Part shown: positions 25,001-35,846 of the stretch, piece by piece
How the letters are laid out: each line of letters starts with the position of its first letter
Numbering within the stretch: the first letter of the stretch is position 1
Assembly: GCA_963678705.1 (NCBI GenBank)
Contig: OY783205.1
Location: 7,192,001 to 7,256,000 of the forward strand
From: Panorpa germanica
Lineage: Eukaryota > Arthropoda > Insecta > Mecoptera > Panorpidae
Direction: 5' to 3'
DNA length: 64,000 nucleotides
Notes under the pieces: generated by a model
The model's input: the letters and a program-made list of their open reading frames with translations, nothing else
Told to the model about the DNA's origin: nothing
The model's database searches: none
Program-made: the position numbers and the translations under genes

Positions 25001-27365
25001 GTCATCCACTTCATTTGAATGTAATTTGTTCAGCAACCAAATTAGGATATGAGCATGCGGTAGTCCACGCTTCTGCCATTCCACCGAGTACATATAACAA
25101 CGTGTGTCACCAAAAACTCGATACTTAGTAAGCACATCCATCATAACCTTGAGTTTTTGCTGAAATACTCTGGCGATTATGTCATGGCGATATTGCGGTT
25201 TTTGGCCCGGTTCCAACTCACGTTCAATTTCCGTCCACTTCGGATTGCATGTGAACGTAATAAATAAATCAGGAGTTCCATAATTTCGCACGTACGTCAT
25301 AGCGTCTTGAGCGTATTCGTGCATGTGTCGTGGGCTTCCGATGTAAGATGATGGGAGAATCGTCAGACGTCCAATATTCTGAACATCACCATCTGAATGA
25401 ATAGCACCACGCAAGTGTATATAGTCCTCAGATCGTAGCTTTGCCTGATTGAATCGGATGAACGCTAAACGTTCGGTCTCGACTTTGACATACATGTCGA
25501 CAGCGAATTGCTGGAATAGCCGACGGCACTTCAGAATGACATTCGCCTCATGTGTACGAATCATTATACGATACGCATAGTAATTCATTGCGCTTAGATT
25601 TTTATTCGTTGATACACCTGAAAATGCAAAATTAAATGAATTGTTAATGGAAACCAATAATAGCAATAATTAGTGTGTGAATATTGTACCAGTAATTGGA
25701 TCGACCATCTTCAACGTGATGTCGTATCCGTCTTGCCCTTGCCAATAAATGATTGGATATTGTAACGCATCGTACAAACGATGTGTCTCGTTTACACGAT
25801 GCATGATATTGCTTCTTCGCTGAACGACAATGTCTCGCGATTTAGTTGGATCGCCAACAATAATTGCAGCAACATCATTAACGGTGGGTGCATTGAATCT
25901 TCGCACATGTTCACCTGTTGGGGTACAATCCGCTCTTATGACAAATTTGTGCGTATCCGATGGCATTCGTTCCAATACTGTTTTGAACATATTAACCACA
26001 GCATTATTAGCGTGAAAAAATGCTTGCAACTGTTCAATAATTCGTCTCTTTAACTGTTGTGTTCCCAGTATATTGCACCGCACATTCAGCTGATCCACCA
26101 TCGACGAAATGAAATATATTTGCAGAAATTGATGCGGTTCATCTGGTGTTGGCACCATTGAACCATGCAAATGATATATTTGTCCTTGTATCTGTAATTG
26201 CAAACAATCATTTGTTAAAGAATACGGTGTAACTTCTGATCGTGTGATGGTGTAGTATGTGGTGTATATGTAGTTGCTATGTGTTGCAATTCATTGTGTT
26301 GGTGTGAGTGATTGGTTATTTGTGTTGTATCTTTTACCTTGCAAGTCGGCATGAAGCCGCCTTCTCGAATAATAATAGCTCCAAAGGAAGTCATGCGAAA
26401 GCAGTTATTGTATTCAAGGATGTGTTGAAGAAAATGGCTGGAATCGGGATCACTTCCATCGAACAATAATTTCAGTGGCTGTGGTGGTGTAAGTAATGGA
26501 TCCAGTTTGACTTTTCCACTTGCGCAGCACAATCCAGCCGTTTCTCTTTTGAACTTTAACGCATTGCAATATCGGCATATAGTCGTCGTTCGTCCAATAT
26601 CTAAATTTTCATCATCACTGTAGTTCGCAGTGGGATCATATTGGAATGCCAAGCGATTGTATGATGCCAATGATCTTCGTGTGCTCACGCGTTGTCTCAA
26701 TCGGGCATTTTCTGTTATTATATTTTGTCTTTCTTCGCTTAAGTTCTGTGAATACAGTTGTTGCTGGCTTGCATGTCTTGCGCGGCGGCCGATGTTCGCA
26801 CGTCGTCCTCTAGGCATTTTGGACTATGGACAGAGTGGTGAATGTAACCTTAAATGCACGATCCACATAATTTACACAGTTCAACTTACCACCTTAAAGA
26901 CAAATGCCTGCTGTTGAAATTGAATAAAAATTTGCACAATACACGTGATTGATTTGATGGTTTCCAATTTAAATGTTAGGAAATGAATAACTTATTTTTT
27001 TAACTTTTTTTTCACAATTTCACAGTGAACACAATACCGGTTTGTCACATGAAATTAATTAACTAAACAGAAAATAATGAGTAGCTGTCAAACAATGTAT
27101 CACGCACCGCCGCCTACTACTTAAAACACCGGTCTACTTAAAATATTGGTTTGTATATATGCTATGTATCAGAGTAGGCGCTGTATGTGAAAAAAGATTT
27201 TCCCGCTTTTCTGTTGAAATTTTTCCTGAATTCCTGAATTTTCTTTGCTATAAACCTCACGGAGCCCGAGACCTTTCCAACGAATGCAAAACCGTGGAAA
27301 TCGGTTCGTGCGTTCTGAAGTTATAACATCAGGAAGGAAAACCCGACTTATTTTTATATAGTAGA
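22071..27365 (-). mobile_element. Autonomous Helitron, nearly intact, 5.3 kb
   Basis: The minus-strand 5' end is TCTACTATATAAAAATAAGT (ending at 27365). The 3' end is a hairpin (GGCGAA...TTCGCC) followed by GGGTTTGCTAG ending at 22071. Flanks are A at 22070 and T at 27366, the standard A|T Helitron target with no duplication. It carries one spliced Rep/helicase gene with only two lesions seen. It lies inside a hAT element and is the likely full-length relative of the three deletion derivatives at 32001, 47975 and 60740. Confidence 0.92.
22290..26817 (-). pseudogene. Helitron Rep/helicase (RepHel) protein, two introns, two lesions
   Basis: Exon 1 26338-26817 starts [12 protein letters not shown] and holds the [12 protein letters not shown] zinc-like cluster and a Helitron-like N domain up to FMPTCK. 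Intron 26192-26337 (GTAAAA...TTACAG) then joins in phase to [12 protein letters not shown]. Exon 2 ends DPITG at 25690. Intron 25618-25689 (GTACAA...TTTCAG) joins to VSTNKNLSAMNYYAYR. Exon 3 has the HUH motif GLPHAHIL (about 25043-25066), the tyrosine motif KYLCKYVTKG, the helicase Walker A GGTGKT (23552-23569), Walker B LIVWDE, and motif VI with YVACSRVG near the end. Two lesions were found: a stop at 24497-24499 (after LWRLLSF, followed in frame by IHERYPTVVHLA), and a one-base frame change near 22620-22650. Initiates rolling-circle transposition at single-stranded DNA. Confidence 0.9.
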
Positions 27366-27501
27366 TTAAACAAGTTATATAAATTATTTTCACTTTTCGT
27401 TGCCGAATACATTTTAAAAAAATTCTATAGCAAATACGAATGCAAATGCGATTATTAAAAAATATGCGAATGCGAATATTCGTTACATCCCTAGTTGATA
27501 G

Positions 27502-28429
27502 TATATGTTGACATTAGTATTAGAATGAAACATATATTTACAAACTGTATTTTATTTATCAAATTTTAATTCTAGGTTACACTATTTGTTTCTTGTTTGT
27601 TTTGGTTTTTAATTATTTTTGTAAAACATTAAAATTATCTGTTAGTCGGTTGATTATTTTAATAAACTAATTTCTATTTATTTTGTTATTTTTAATTTTG
27701 TTTGTTTTGTTTGTTTTTGATTGATTTTTGAATCGTTCTTGTTTCTTGTTTTTGTGAATAAACACTTTTGCACTTTGTTATTTTGTGTCTTTTTTGACTT
27801 GTGTGTCTTAAATTGAATACTATCTTATAGGACTATGCATTCCACCTGTTTAAGAATAGACTGAAATATTTCCTAAACATGTAAAATTAAGATATTCATT
27901 TGTTATTAGTCTAAGATATTATTGTTATTAATAAAGCTACGCCTAGTGAAGTACTTTAAACAAAATCATTGCGTGTAGCGTAACAAACAAAAAGATATAA
28001 GACTTCTTAAGTACATAAATTTTACCAAAAATTGTTCTATTAAATTTGATTTTCATTGTGAAAGAACAAAGTACTCGAATATTGTACCAAATACTCAGTA
28101 ATGCTTTTGTTTATTTGTTAAACAAAGTGAAGTTATCGTTTCTATTTTTTTTTTTTAATATTTAATTTTCGTGCATCAGCTATTAAAAGTTATTCGCACT
28201 TAAAAGGCATATATACATATTTCTATTTTAATACCACTAATGTAAATTTATTTTGAGCAATCAACTAATAACGATTCCGTGAATTATAAAATGTTCGGTG
28301 TATTATAGGATATCTTTAAGATGTAAATAATATTAACCAAGATATCTCTAATTACACGATTAATCTTTTTTAATTAATAATTTAATTAATCTTCACTCAT
28401 AAAATCATTCATAAATAAGGAAAACACAG
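27502..28429. other. Low-complexity T/G-rich and AT-rich spacer
   Basis: Includes TTTGTTTTGTTTGTTT-like runs near 27690-27780 and a T run at 28147. No gene seen. Confidence 0.45.
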
Positions 28430-28950
28430 AACATAATGAAGAAGATGTATAAAGCAGAGTAGAATACGAGATACAGTCAATTACGGTTTAAAAGACTGTC
28501 GCAATGCCTGAAAAATAAACAGGGAGGTAAAGAAGAAGAAAATATAATGCACGGTTTAGACTAGGGAATAAAGAAATGGGCAGTAGATACTGAAGTGCAG
28601 AGGATTAGAAACGATGAAGAATGTCTGGTAAGAAAGAAGAAACCTTAGAGCATATTAAGAGTATGTTTAGGAAGAAAGTGAAAAATAAAGTAGACCTGAA
28701 AGGAATCTTACAGGGGAAGAAAGAGGTAATGTAATTGATGAATGAAGTAAAGAGTAAGCGTAGAAAATTTTACGACAAAGGAGAAGAAACTGTAGTGTAG
28801 CTACAGAATATTTTGTGTTAAGGTATTAGTAAAATGGTTTATGTAATAAAATTAAATGTAATCTGTGAAATTAAAACGAAAGAATATAATGCCCAACGGC
28901 ACATATGTTCAATTAATAAACATACATAAATAAAAACGTCAAACCAAATA
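28430..28950 (+). pseudogene. Old LINE 3' end relic
   Basis: The plus-strand frames contain ARFRLGNKEMGSRY-like sequence, then EETLEHIKSMFRKKVKNKVD (about 28640-28700). This parallels the C-terminal motif DETLEHIKFECKEKVASKT of the LINE fragment at 11690-12963. A 3' tail like that of related LINEs (CAACGGCACATATGTTCAAT, then AATAAA units) follows near 28895-28940. Many stops and frame changes; an old copy of the same LINE family. Confidence 0.5.
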
Positions 28951-30559
28951 TATTTGTTTTCCATTATCTTTTGGATTTGAACTTTACCTTTAAATCTGTT
29001 ATTGAGCAATTTATTTGAATTTGAACAGTATTCATGGAAAAAGTATGGCACATTGTAATTGTTATAATTTGTTCAACAGTAATAGTCAGAGAATATTTAT
29101 AATTCGAGAAAGATTCTTGTTTCAGCCAGTAGTCCTATATTGGTCGGTTATTTGGCTTTTGATACATAAAAATTCAAATAGCTCAGCTTTTAACAGCAAA
29201 TAGCTTTTTGCTACAGATCATTGCTACTAACCAACATCAAATTTGGCAAGTCTTAAGTTGTTAAGTTGTAGTAAATGAAATCACACAAGAAAGTAATTTT
29301 TTTTTATATTTATTTATTTATTTGCAGAAAGTAATTCATATGAGTTTTATGTTATGATTGTTGTGAAAAAAGAGAAATAATTTGGATTTAACAGAAGCGA
29401 AAAGACTGAAATTTTTAGTTGAGTTTTAAATAGCTATATTATTTCTGTGAACTTTTGGATATTTAAAAAAAGAGAAACGCCAATATACTGTAATAATGTA
29501 TTAGCCTAAACTGCAATCGAAAATTAAAGAAAACGGCACCTAGAAATAAATTCAAATTGAGGCCGTTGGTTTCGCATGAGGGCTAATTAATACCCCCATA
29601 TTAACCAGCGCATAAGGCCCCTATTTGTTTCGGTACGTCCCTGAATTACATATAACTATTATGTAGCATATATTAAGATTTGTTTTTGGAATAATTAATA
29701 AAGTAAACTATATCACTCTTTCCTCGAACTGAAACATTGCAGTACACTGAGACAGATATCATAGACAGGTCATGTGTTAAACCAGAGGTGAAATGTGCAC
29801 TGCGATTAGATTAGCAATGCAATGGACGCAACACATAATGCAATGTGGACTCATTTTTTGAAGTTGAATTTTTTTAATTTTATTGAAATATTTTAGAATA
29901 ATATGTGTATACGACAAGCTATTAGTGACATCACAAGATAAGTATAACAATCTATAAAATAATAAGTAATTAATTTTATTTATTATTGTTTACCACTTTC
30001 GTAATATGAAAACCTTATGTTACTTGTTGTGTTGAAACAACTATATGCGTTTTTGTGGGACCCAGATAATCTGGTACAAGAAGGTTTAATTTTTTGTAAA
30101 CAACCTTCAAGTATATAAGGGTTTTTTTTATTATCATTAAGCATATTATTACAATACAGGATTATTGACACATTAATACAAAAATTCGTGTTTCATCAAA
30201 TATTGGATATCACTGTTTTATGACGACGAACTATATTCAAGTTATATTTTATTTATGCAATACCTTGTAATAATTAATCTAAAATGGTCTTACTTTATAG
30301 CTATTACAAAAGCCCTTAATCCTTAAAAGGTGTTCCTAAATTTTATGAAAATGCTAATACCCAACAGGGTAGATTATTTTTAAAAACAGCAGTAAAATAG
30401 GTACACTTAATAGGTAACTTTTGTTATGTTAAATAAAACTTATGTACACGTAAGTGTGTTTAGTGAGTTATGCATTTAATTACAGTATATGAAATAAGAA
30501 ATTTGATACAAGTATATAAACATTATAGTTTTGAAATAACTCGCTTTAATTGAGTGCAG
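28951..30559. other. Likely intronic or upstream region of the receptor gene
   Basis: AT-rich. The signal peptide and ectodomain exons of the receptor must lie upstream of 30560, but none could be recognised here. A possible mini-exon at about 29742-29793 (after TTGCAG, before GTGAAA, encoding TETDIIDRSCVKPE) is too weak to call. Confidence 0.35.
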
Positions 30560-33500
30560 GCGGTGATGAACACAATTCAGAACAATATCTGAGATTGTTT
30601 TTGTTACCTATTTGTAAGTTTTATAGTTACATAGGACTTTAAGGGTAAGAATTTCTAACAATGTTTTCATTTTCCAGGCATGTTGTTCAGTATTCTGTTT
30701 CTGGTAGCAACATTTATTATTCATGTAATTTTACCCGAGATGCGAACCCTTCATGGCAGGTGTTTGATGTGTTGCATTGCTGGACTCATCACGGCGTATT
30801 TGGCTCTCAGTGCTATACAATTAAACACCTTAAATGTTTCCGACACAACTTGCTCTATAATAGGTGTGCTCTCTTATAGAAAATTTATCAAAATAAAATG
30901 TAATATAGCGTCTTTTAATAAAATTCGTTATTTTATGAATGTTTCAACAAGAGCGGTCATTTTAAATAAATATAGAAACGCAATATTTCAGTGAAAAAGT
31001 AATGGTAATAATTTTATTCTAAAGTAAAGTACAAGCTATTAGATTAGAAATGAAACACAATATCTGTCAAATGTCACCGAAATATTGCGTTTTTCTTTTT
31101 TATTTGCTTTTAAACCTCGAAATAAAAGTTTGAGAGCTGAATATTTGCACAAAAATATTTTTTGATATTCTGAGGGTTGGCTTAAAGGTCTCACTTAAAC
31201 TCATATCTGCATCTTAAGATATAAATTATTATTTCCAGGATTTCTGATTTACTACGCCTTTATGTTTACCTTCTTCTGGCTAAATGTAACAAGCTTTGAC
31301 ATTTGGGCGTCCTTTAGGTATGAATTTATTTTTTAAATTCTATCCAACCTTTTATTTTATGAAATAATCAATTAAAATATGTATTACTATGAGTAATTAT
31401 GATCAAATAGTTTAACCCTATAATGTTATCTTGATAATCCACCAATTAAATTTAATAAATGTATGTTTTTAGTGAATACAGATTTTGCTCAAGTAGAACT
31501 GTTGAAACTGAAAACATGAAATTCATTTTCTATTCGATCTACGCATGCGGAGGGTTTCTACTTCTCTTTGTTATCACACTGGGAATGCATCTTCATACAA
31601 ACTTGCACGTCAGCCTCAAGCCTGGGGTTGGAATGGAAAAGTGCTGGTTACAAGGTACAAATCTTCTTATGAAAATACCTTCAGCTGTAGGAAACCAATA
31701 AACTATTGATTTAAATTAGACGAAGCGCACCATTTACTTTGATTTCATTTTCGTTTCCATCAAACGGTTTATTGGGAAACTTCGCTACTTATAAAATGTT
31801 ATAAACTTCTAATTAATAAAAATACGTTATCCTTAGAGGCAGCAGTTTTTCAGTATTTCTACGGGCCGATGTTGTTTCTAATTATTATGAACACCTGCTT
31901 CTTCATCGCTTCATCCATAAAAATATGGAACATTAGCAGAAAGCTGACCATGGAAGAGCACCAAAGGTATTTAAGAATACAGATTTAATATATTTTGTAA
32001 CTAGCAAACATGGCGAACTCCGTTTCGCCATCAGATGGCTTCGTTTTATGTAACATTTCGTTTGGTGATTAAAAGATGAAGAAATTTTTTTTTTTTGTTT
32101 TATATTTGAAAAGGAAAAATTTTATTTCATTTCACAACAGTAATGAATTCATTTCGATTAGTGTTATTTAGTTGAACTTCTCTAAGTAAATAAAAGTGAA
32201 TCCAAAGTAAATACTGAATCGAAGCGTTATACGTGTCCGCAAATTATCCGTTTCATTGAAGTGCTCTTTGGTAAACCACATTTTTTGTTTTTTGGTCTGA
32301 CGTTAACACAAACAAAGCGGATGGTTTCCCAACTCGTGAACACACATCGTTTGTACGATGCGTCTCGTTTACACGATGCATGATATTGCTTCTTCGCTGA
32401 ACGACAATGTCTCGCGATTTAGTTGGATCGCCAACAATAATTGCAGCAACATCATTAACGGTGGGTGCATTGAATCTTCGCACATGTTCAGCTGTTGGGG
32501 TACAATCCGCTCTTATGACAAATTTGTGCGTATCCGATGGCATTCGTTCCAATGCTGTTTTGAACATATTACCCACAGCATTATTAGCGTGAAAAAATGC
32601 TTGCAACTGTTCAATAATTCGTCTCTTTAACTGTTGTGTTCCCTGTATTTTGCACCGCACATTCAGCTGATCGACCATCGACGAAATGAAATATATTTGC
32701 AGAAATTGATGCGGTTCATCTGGTGTTGGCACCATTGAACCATGCAAATGATATATTTGTCCTTGTATCTGTAATTGCAAACAATCATTTGTTGAAGAAT
32801 ACGGTGTAACTTCTGATCGTGTGATGGTGTAGTGTGTGGTGTATATGTAGTTGTTATGTGTTGCAATTCATTGTGTTGGTGTGAGTGATTGGTTATGTGT
32901 GTTGTATCTTTTACCTTGCAAGTGGGCATGAAGCCGCCTTCTCGAATAATATTAGCTCCAAAGGAAGTCATGCGAAAGCAGTTATTGTATTCAAGGATGT
33001 GTTGAAGAAAATGGCTGAAATCGGGATCACTTCCATCGAACAATGGTTTCAGTGGCTGTGGTGGTGTAAGTAATGGATCCAGTTTGACTTTTCTACTTGC
33101 GCAGCACAATCCAGCCGTTTCTCTTTTGAACTTTAACGCATTGCAATATCGGCATATAGTCGTCGTTGGTCCAATATCTAAATTTTCATCATCACTGTAG
33201 TTCGCAGTGGGATCATATTGGAATTCCAAGCGATTGTATGATGCCAATGATCTTCGTGTGCTCACGCGTTGTCTCAATCGGGCATTTTCTCTTATTATAT
33301 TTTGTCTTTCTTCGCTTAAGTTCTGTAAATACACTTGTTGCTGGCTTGCATGTCTTGTGCGGCGGCCGATGTTCGCACGTCGTCCTCTAGGCATTTTGGA
33401 CTATGGACAGGGTGGTGAATGAAACCTTAAATGCACGATCCACATAATTTACACAGATCAACTTACCACCTTAAAGACAAATGCCTGCTGTTGAAATTGA

Positions 33501-34342
33501 ATAAAAATTTGCACAATACACGTGATTGATTTGATCGTTTCCAATTGAAATGTTGGGAAACGAATAACTTATTTTTTATACTTTTTTTTCACAATTTCAC
33601 AGTGAACACAATACCGGTTTGTCACATGAAATTAACTGAGCAGAGAACAATGAGTAGCTGTCAAACAATGTATCACGCACCGGCGCCATCTACTTAAAAT
33701 ATTGGTTTGTATCTATGCTATGTATCAGAGATGGCGCTGTATGTGAAAAAAGATTTTCCCGCTTTTCTGTTGAAATTTTTCCTGAATTCCTGAATTTTCT
33801 TTGCTATAAACCTCACGGAGCCCGAGACCTTTCCAACGAATGCAAAACCGTGGAAATCGGTTCGTGCGTTCTGGAGTTATAACGTCAGGAAGGAAAACCC
33901 GACTTATTTTTATATAGTAGATATGCTAATTTTTCATTTCATTTCTTTAAAGGATCTTTCTTATTTTGAAAATGTTCTTTATAATGGGTTTTACTTGGAT
34001 TTTTGAAATCTTGAGCTGGTGGTTAGGAGGATCTATATGGCTCTGGATTATTACTGACGTATTTAATGCTACGCAAGGAATTTTAATTTTTATGGTTTAC
34101 ATTTTCAACCCTAAAGTCAGACAACTTCTTAAAAGAAGGTTAGTTGATTATTAATATTAAGACATTTTCTTTAGCAGATTTAGAAAATTGGTCAGCTTTA
34201 AATAAGTTACTGTTAATTACACAATATACACAGATTTCAAGCCACTGTTGATAAGCATCCACATGCCAAGGGAGTCGAGTTTAACAGAAGAAATAGCGAG
34301 ACCTGTGATGGCGAAGTTAAACTAAATACCACTTATAATTAG
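30560..34342 (+). CDS. Methuselah-like G-protein-coupled receptor, seven-transmembrane part and C-tail (5' exons not found)
   Basis: Seven exons join in phase into 307 residues: 30560-30613, 30678-30863, 31239-31317, 31473-31654, 31837-31966, 33953-34138 and 34234-34342, each with GT/AG sites. Recognisable parts are [20 protein letters not shown] (TM1), [16 protein letters not shown] (TM2), [18 protein letters not shown] then SFDIWASF (TM3), [16 protein letters not shown] (TM4), [20 protein letters not shown] (TM5), [19 protein letters not shown] (TM6) and [20 protein letters not shown] (TM7). The LHG, FWLN and NATQGILIF motifs are typical of the methuselah subfamily of secretin-like receptors. 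The tail ends KLNTTYN. The signal peptide and ectodomain exons lie upstream and were not identified. Intron 5 (31967-33952) contains a Helitron derivative; without it the intron would be about 65 bp. Confidence 0.9.
32001..33921 (-). mobile_element. Helitron deletion derivative, copy 2, in receptor intron 5
   Basis: Terminal hairpin and CTAG at 32001, TCTACTATATA on the minus strand ending at 33921, A and T flanks. 1,921 bp. It matches the autonomous copy at 22071 at both ends but lacks the middle 3.4 kb (most of exon 2, HUH and helicase). Remaining coding parts are exon 1 (32915-33394), its intron, and a piece of exon 2 fused to the last about 30 codons of the helicase ([18 protein letters not shown]). 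It lies antisense to the receptor gene. Splicing across it is presumably possible, since the flanking exons are intact. Confidence 0.93.
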
Positions 34343-34608
34343 AAAGTATCCAAATTTAACAATATGCCCGTGAAAAGCTATAGAATTTTAAATAGCTTCA
34401 GTTTATTCTAAGTTAGTTAAATTTAAGAAGGATAAATGAAATGTAAATGAAAGATTAAGGGAAAAGTCTGTAACGTCTGACGGAAAAATATGAATAAATA
34501 TATATACTAAAAATTTCGATTTTTGTTGATTTAAAATAACACCTCGAGGACCGTGGTACTAGGAAGCCCGTAAATTATTAATATAAGAAAATTTTAAAAA
34601 AATAACTC
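34343..34608. other. 3' flank of the receptor gene
   Basis: Likely 3' untranslated region. AATAAA-like sequence at about 34493-34498 (ATGAATAAATATA) is a candidate cleavage signal. Nothing else seen. Confidence 0.4.
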
Positions 34609-34913
34609 TGTTTGGGTTAGGGTGTCTATATTTTATACAATTAAGTAAACACCCAATTTAATGTGTATAAGTTTGCTGATGTTTCGTTTATAAAACCATT
34701 GGTAATTATTTAATCCTTTATTTGAAATATACGATTGTTAAAAATGAACATACTTTTATAAACTATAAAAAATGAATGAATAACTGAAACAAAATGATTT
34801 AAGTCATGTGATTTACAATAATTATAAGGTGACTTAGATAATAAAATAATTTAATAATAAAAGAAATTTATAAATATTTAATAGAAGGTAAATATTTAGT
34901 TGTTTCTTTACCA
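34609..34913 (-). repeat. Left LTR (3' LTR) of the BEL/Pao fossil
   Basis: Begins TGTTTGGGTTAGGGTGTC and ends TTTACCA in plus-strand reading. Aligns end to end with 39665-39971. Confidence 0.88.
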
Positions 34914-35774
34914 TACTCCCCCCGTTGATGTATCGGCAGGTGCATCAAGATTGTCTAAGGGTAGTAGGGCAATTTTTCTTACGGCTCTAGTAGTTTCACC
35001 ATATTGTGTGTTTTAATACTGCTACTCGTGCTTGTGAATCTGTTCCTGGTAATGATTTTATTATTCGTTTTAATGCCCATTGGGTTGTTGGCATATTGTC
35101 TTCCTTTATTAGGACCAGAGATCCTATTTTAATGTCTGGACTAGTAGTTGTCTTCCATTTGCTTCTTTGTTGGCAGTGATTGAGATAATCAGATGACCAT
35201 CTTTTCCAGTAATGTTGAATACAATCTTGTATATGAGAGAAGCGTTGCATTTTATTTAAATTAACTGGAGGTTGCGCTGCTGGTGTGATACTAGTAATGA
35301 GGCGACCGATAATTAAGTATCCAGGGGTGATAGGAGTTAAATAGTTAGGGTCAGAGGACATAGCATATAGTGATCGGGAATTTAAGATTGCTTCTACTTT
35401 TGTCAAAAGAGTATATAAATCTTTATAAGAAAGCTAATATTACTAGTATTTAGATAACTATTCATTAGAATTTTTTTCAAATGACTTTAAGTAGATTTTA
35501 CATTCGTTTCCCACAGCCTACCTAAATGTGGAGGTCTGGGTGGTTTGAATTTCCAAGTAATGGATAATTCAGAAGCAGAAACTGCAAGTTTAGAAGTCTT
35601 TGACTCATTAGCATAAAATTTTGCTAAATTATTGTTAGTTCCCACAAAGTTAGTTCCATTATCAGAGTTTATAGTGAGAGGTTTTCCACAGCGAGATATA
35701 AACCGATTAAGTGCTGCGAGGAAACATTGAGTCAATTCCGTAACAAATTCAAAATGAATTGCTTTAGTAGTAAA

Positions 35775-35775
<1 letters not shown>

Positions 35776-35840
<65 letters not shown>
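35776..35840. repeat. (AT)n microsatellite
   Basis: An uninterrupted TA/AT run of about 64 bp inside the BEL/Pao fossil, followed by an A run. Confidence 0.9.

Positions 35841-35846
<6 letters not shown>

Larger units (their letters stand above)
21125..27493. mobile_element. hAT-type element split by later insertions, 8-bp target duplication
   Basis: TAGGGTTGTAACGAATGTTC at 21125 and, reversed at the right end, TAGGGATGTAACGAATATTC (27474-27493) are terminal inverted repeats of the typical hAT form. GTTGATAG occurs exactly outside both ends (21117-21124 and 27494-27501), a perfect 8-bp target duplication, the hAT hallmark. Removing the Helitron at 22071-27365 and the Helitron-type unit at 21285-21880 leaves about 0.5 kb without a transposase, so the host element was non-autonomous. 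Confidence 0.85.

Noticed and set aside
26215-26220. Stop codon in the frame following exon 1 of the autonomous Helitron
   Set aside because: It lies within intron 1, so it does not affect the spliced protein; the derivatives that lack it are equally non-coding there.
29742-29793. Mini-exon candidate for the receptor ectodomain
   Set aside because: The acceptor and donor are weak and the peptide has no recognisable ectodomain features.
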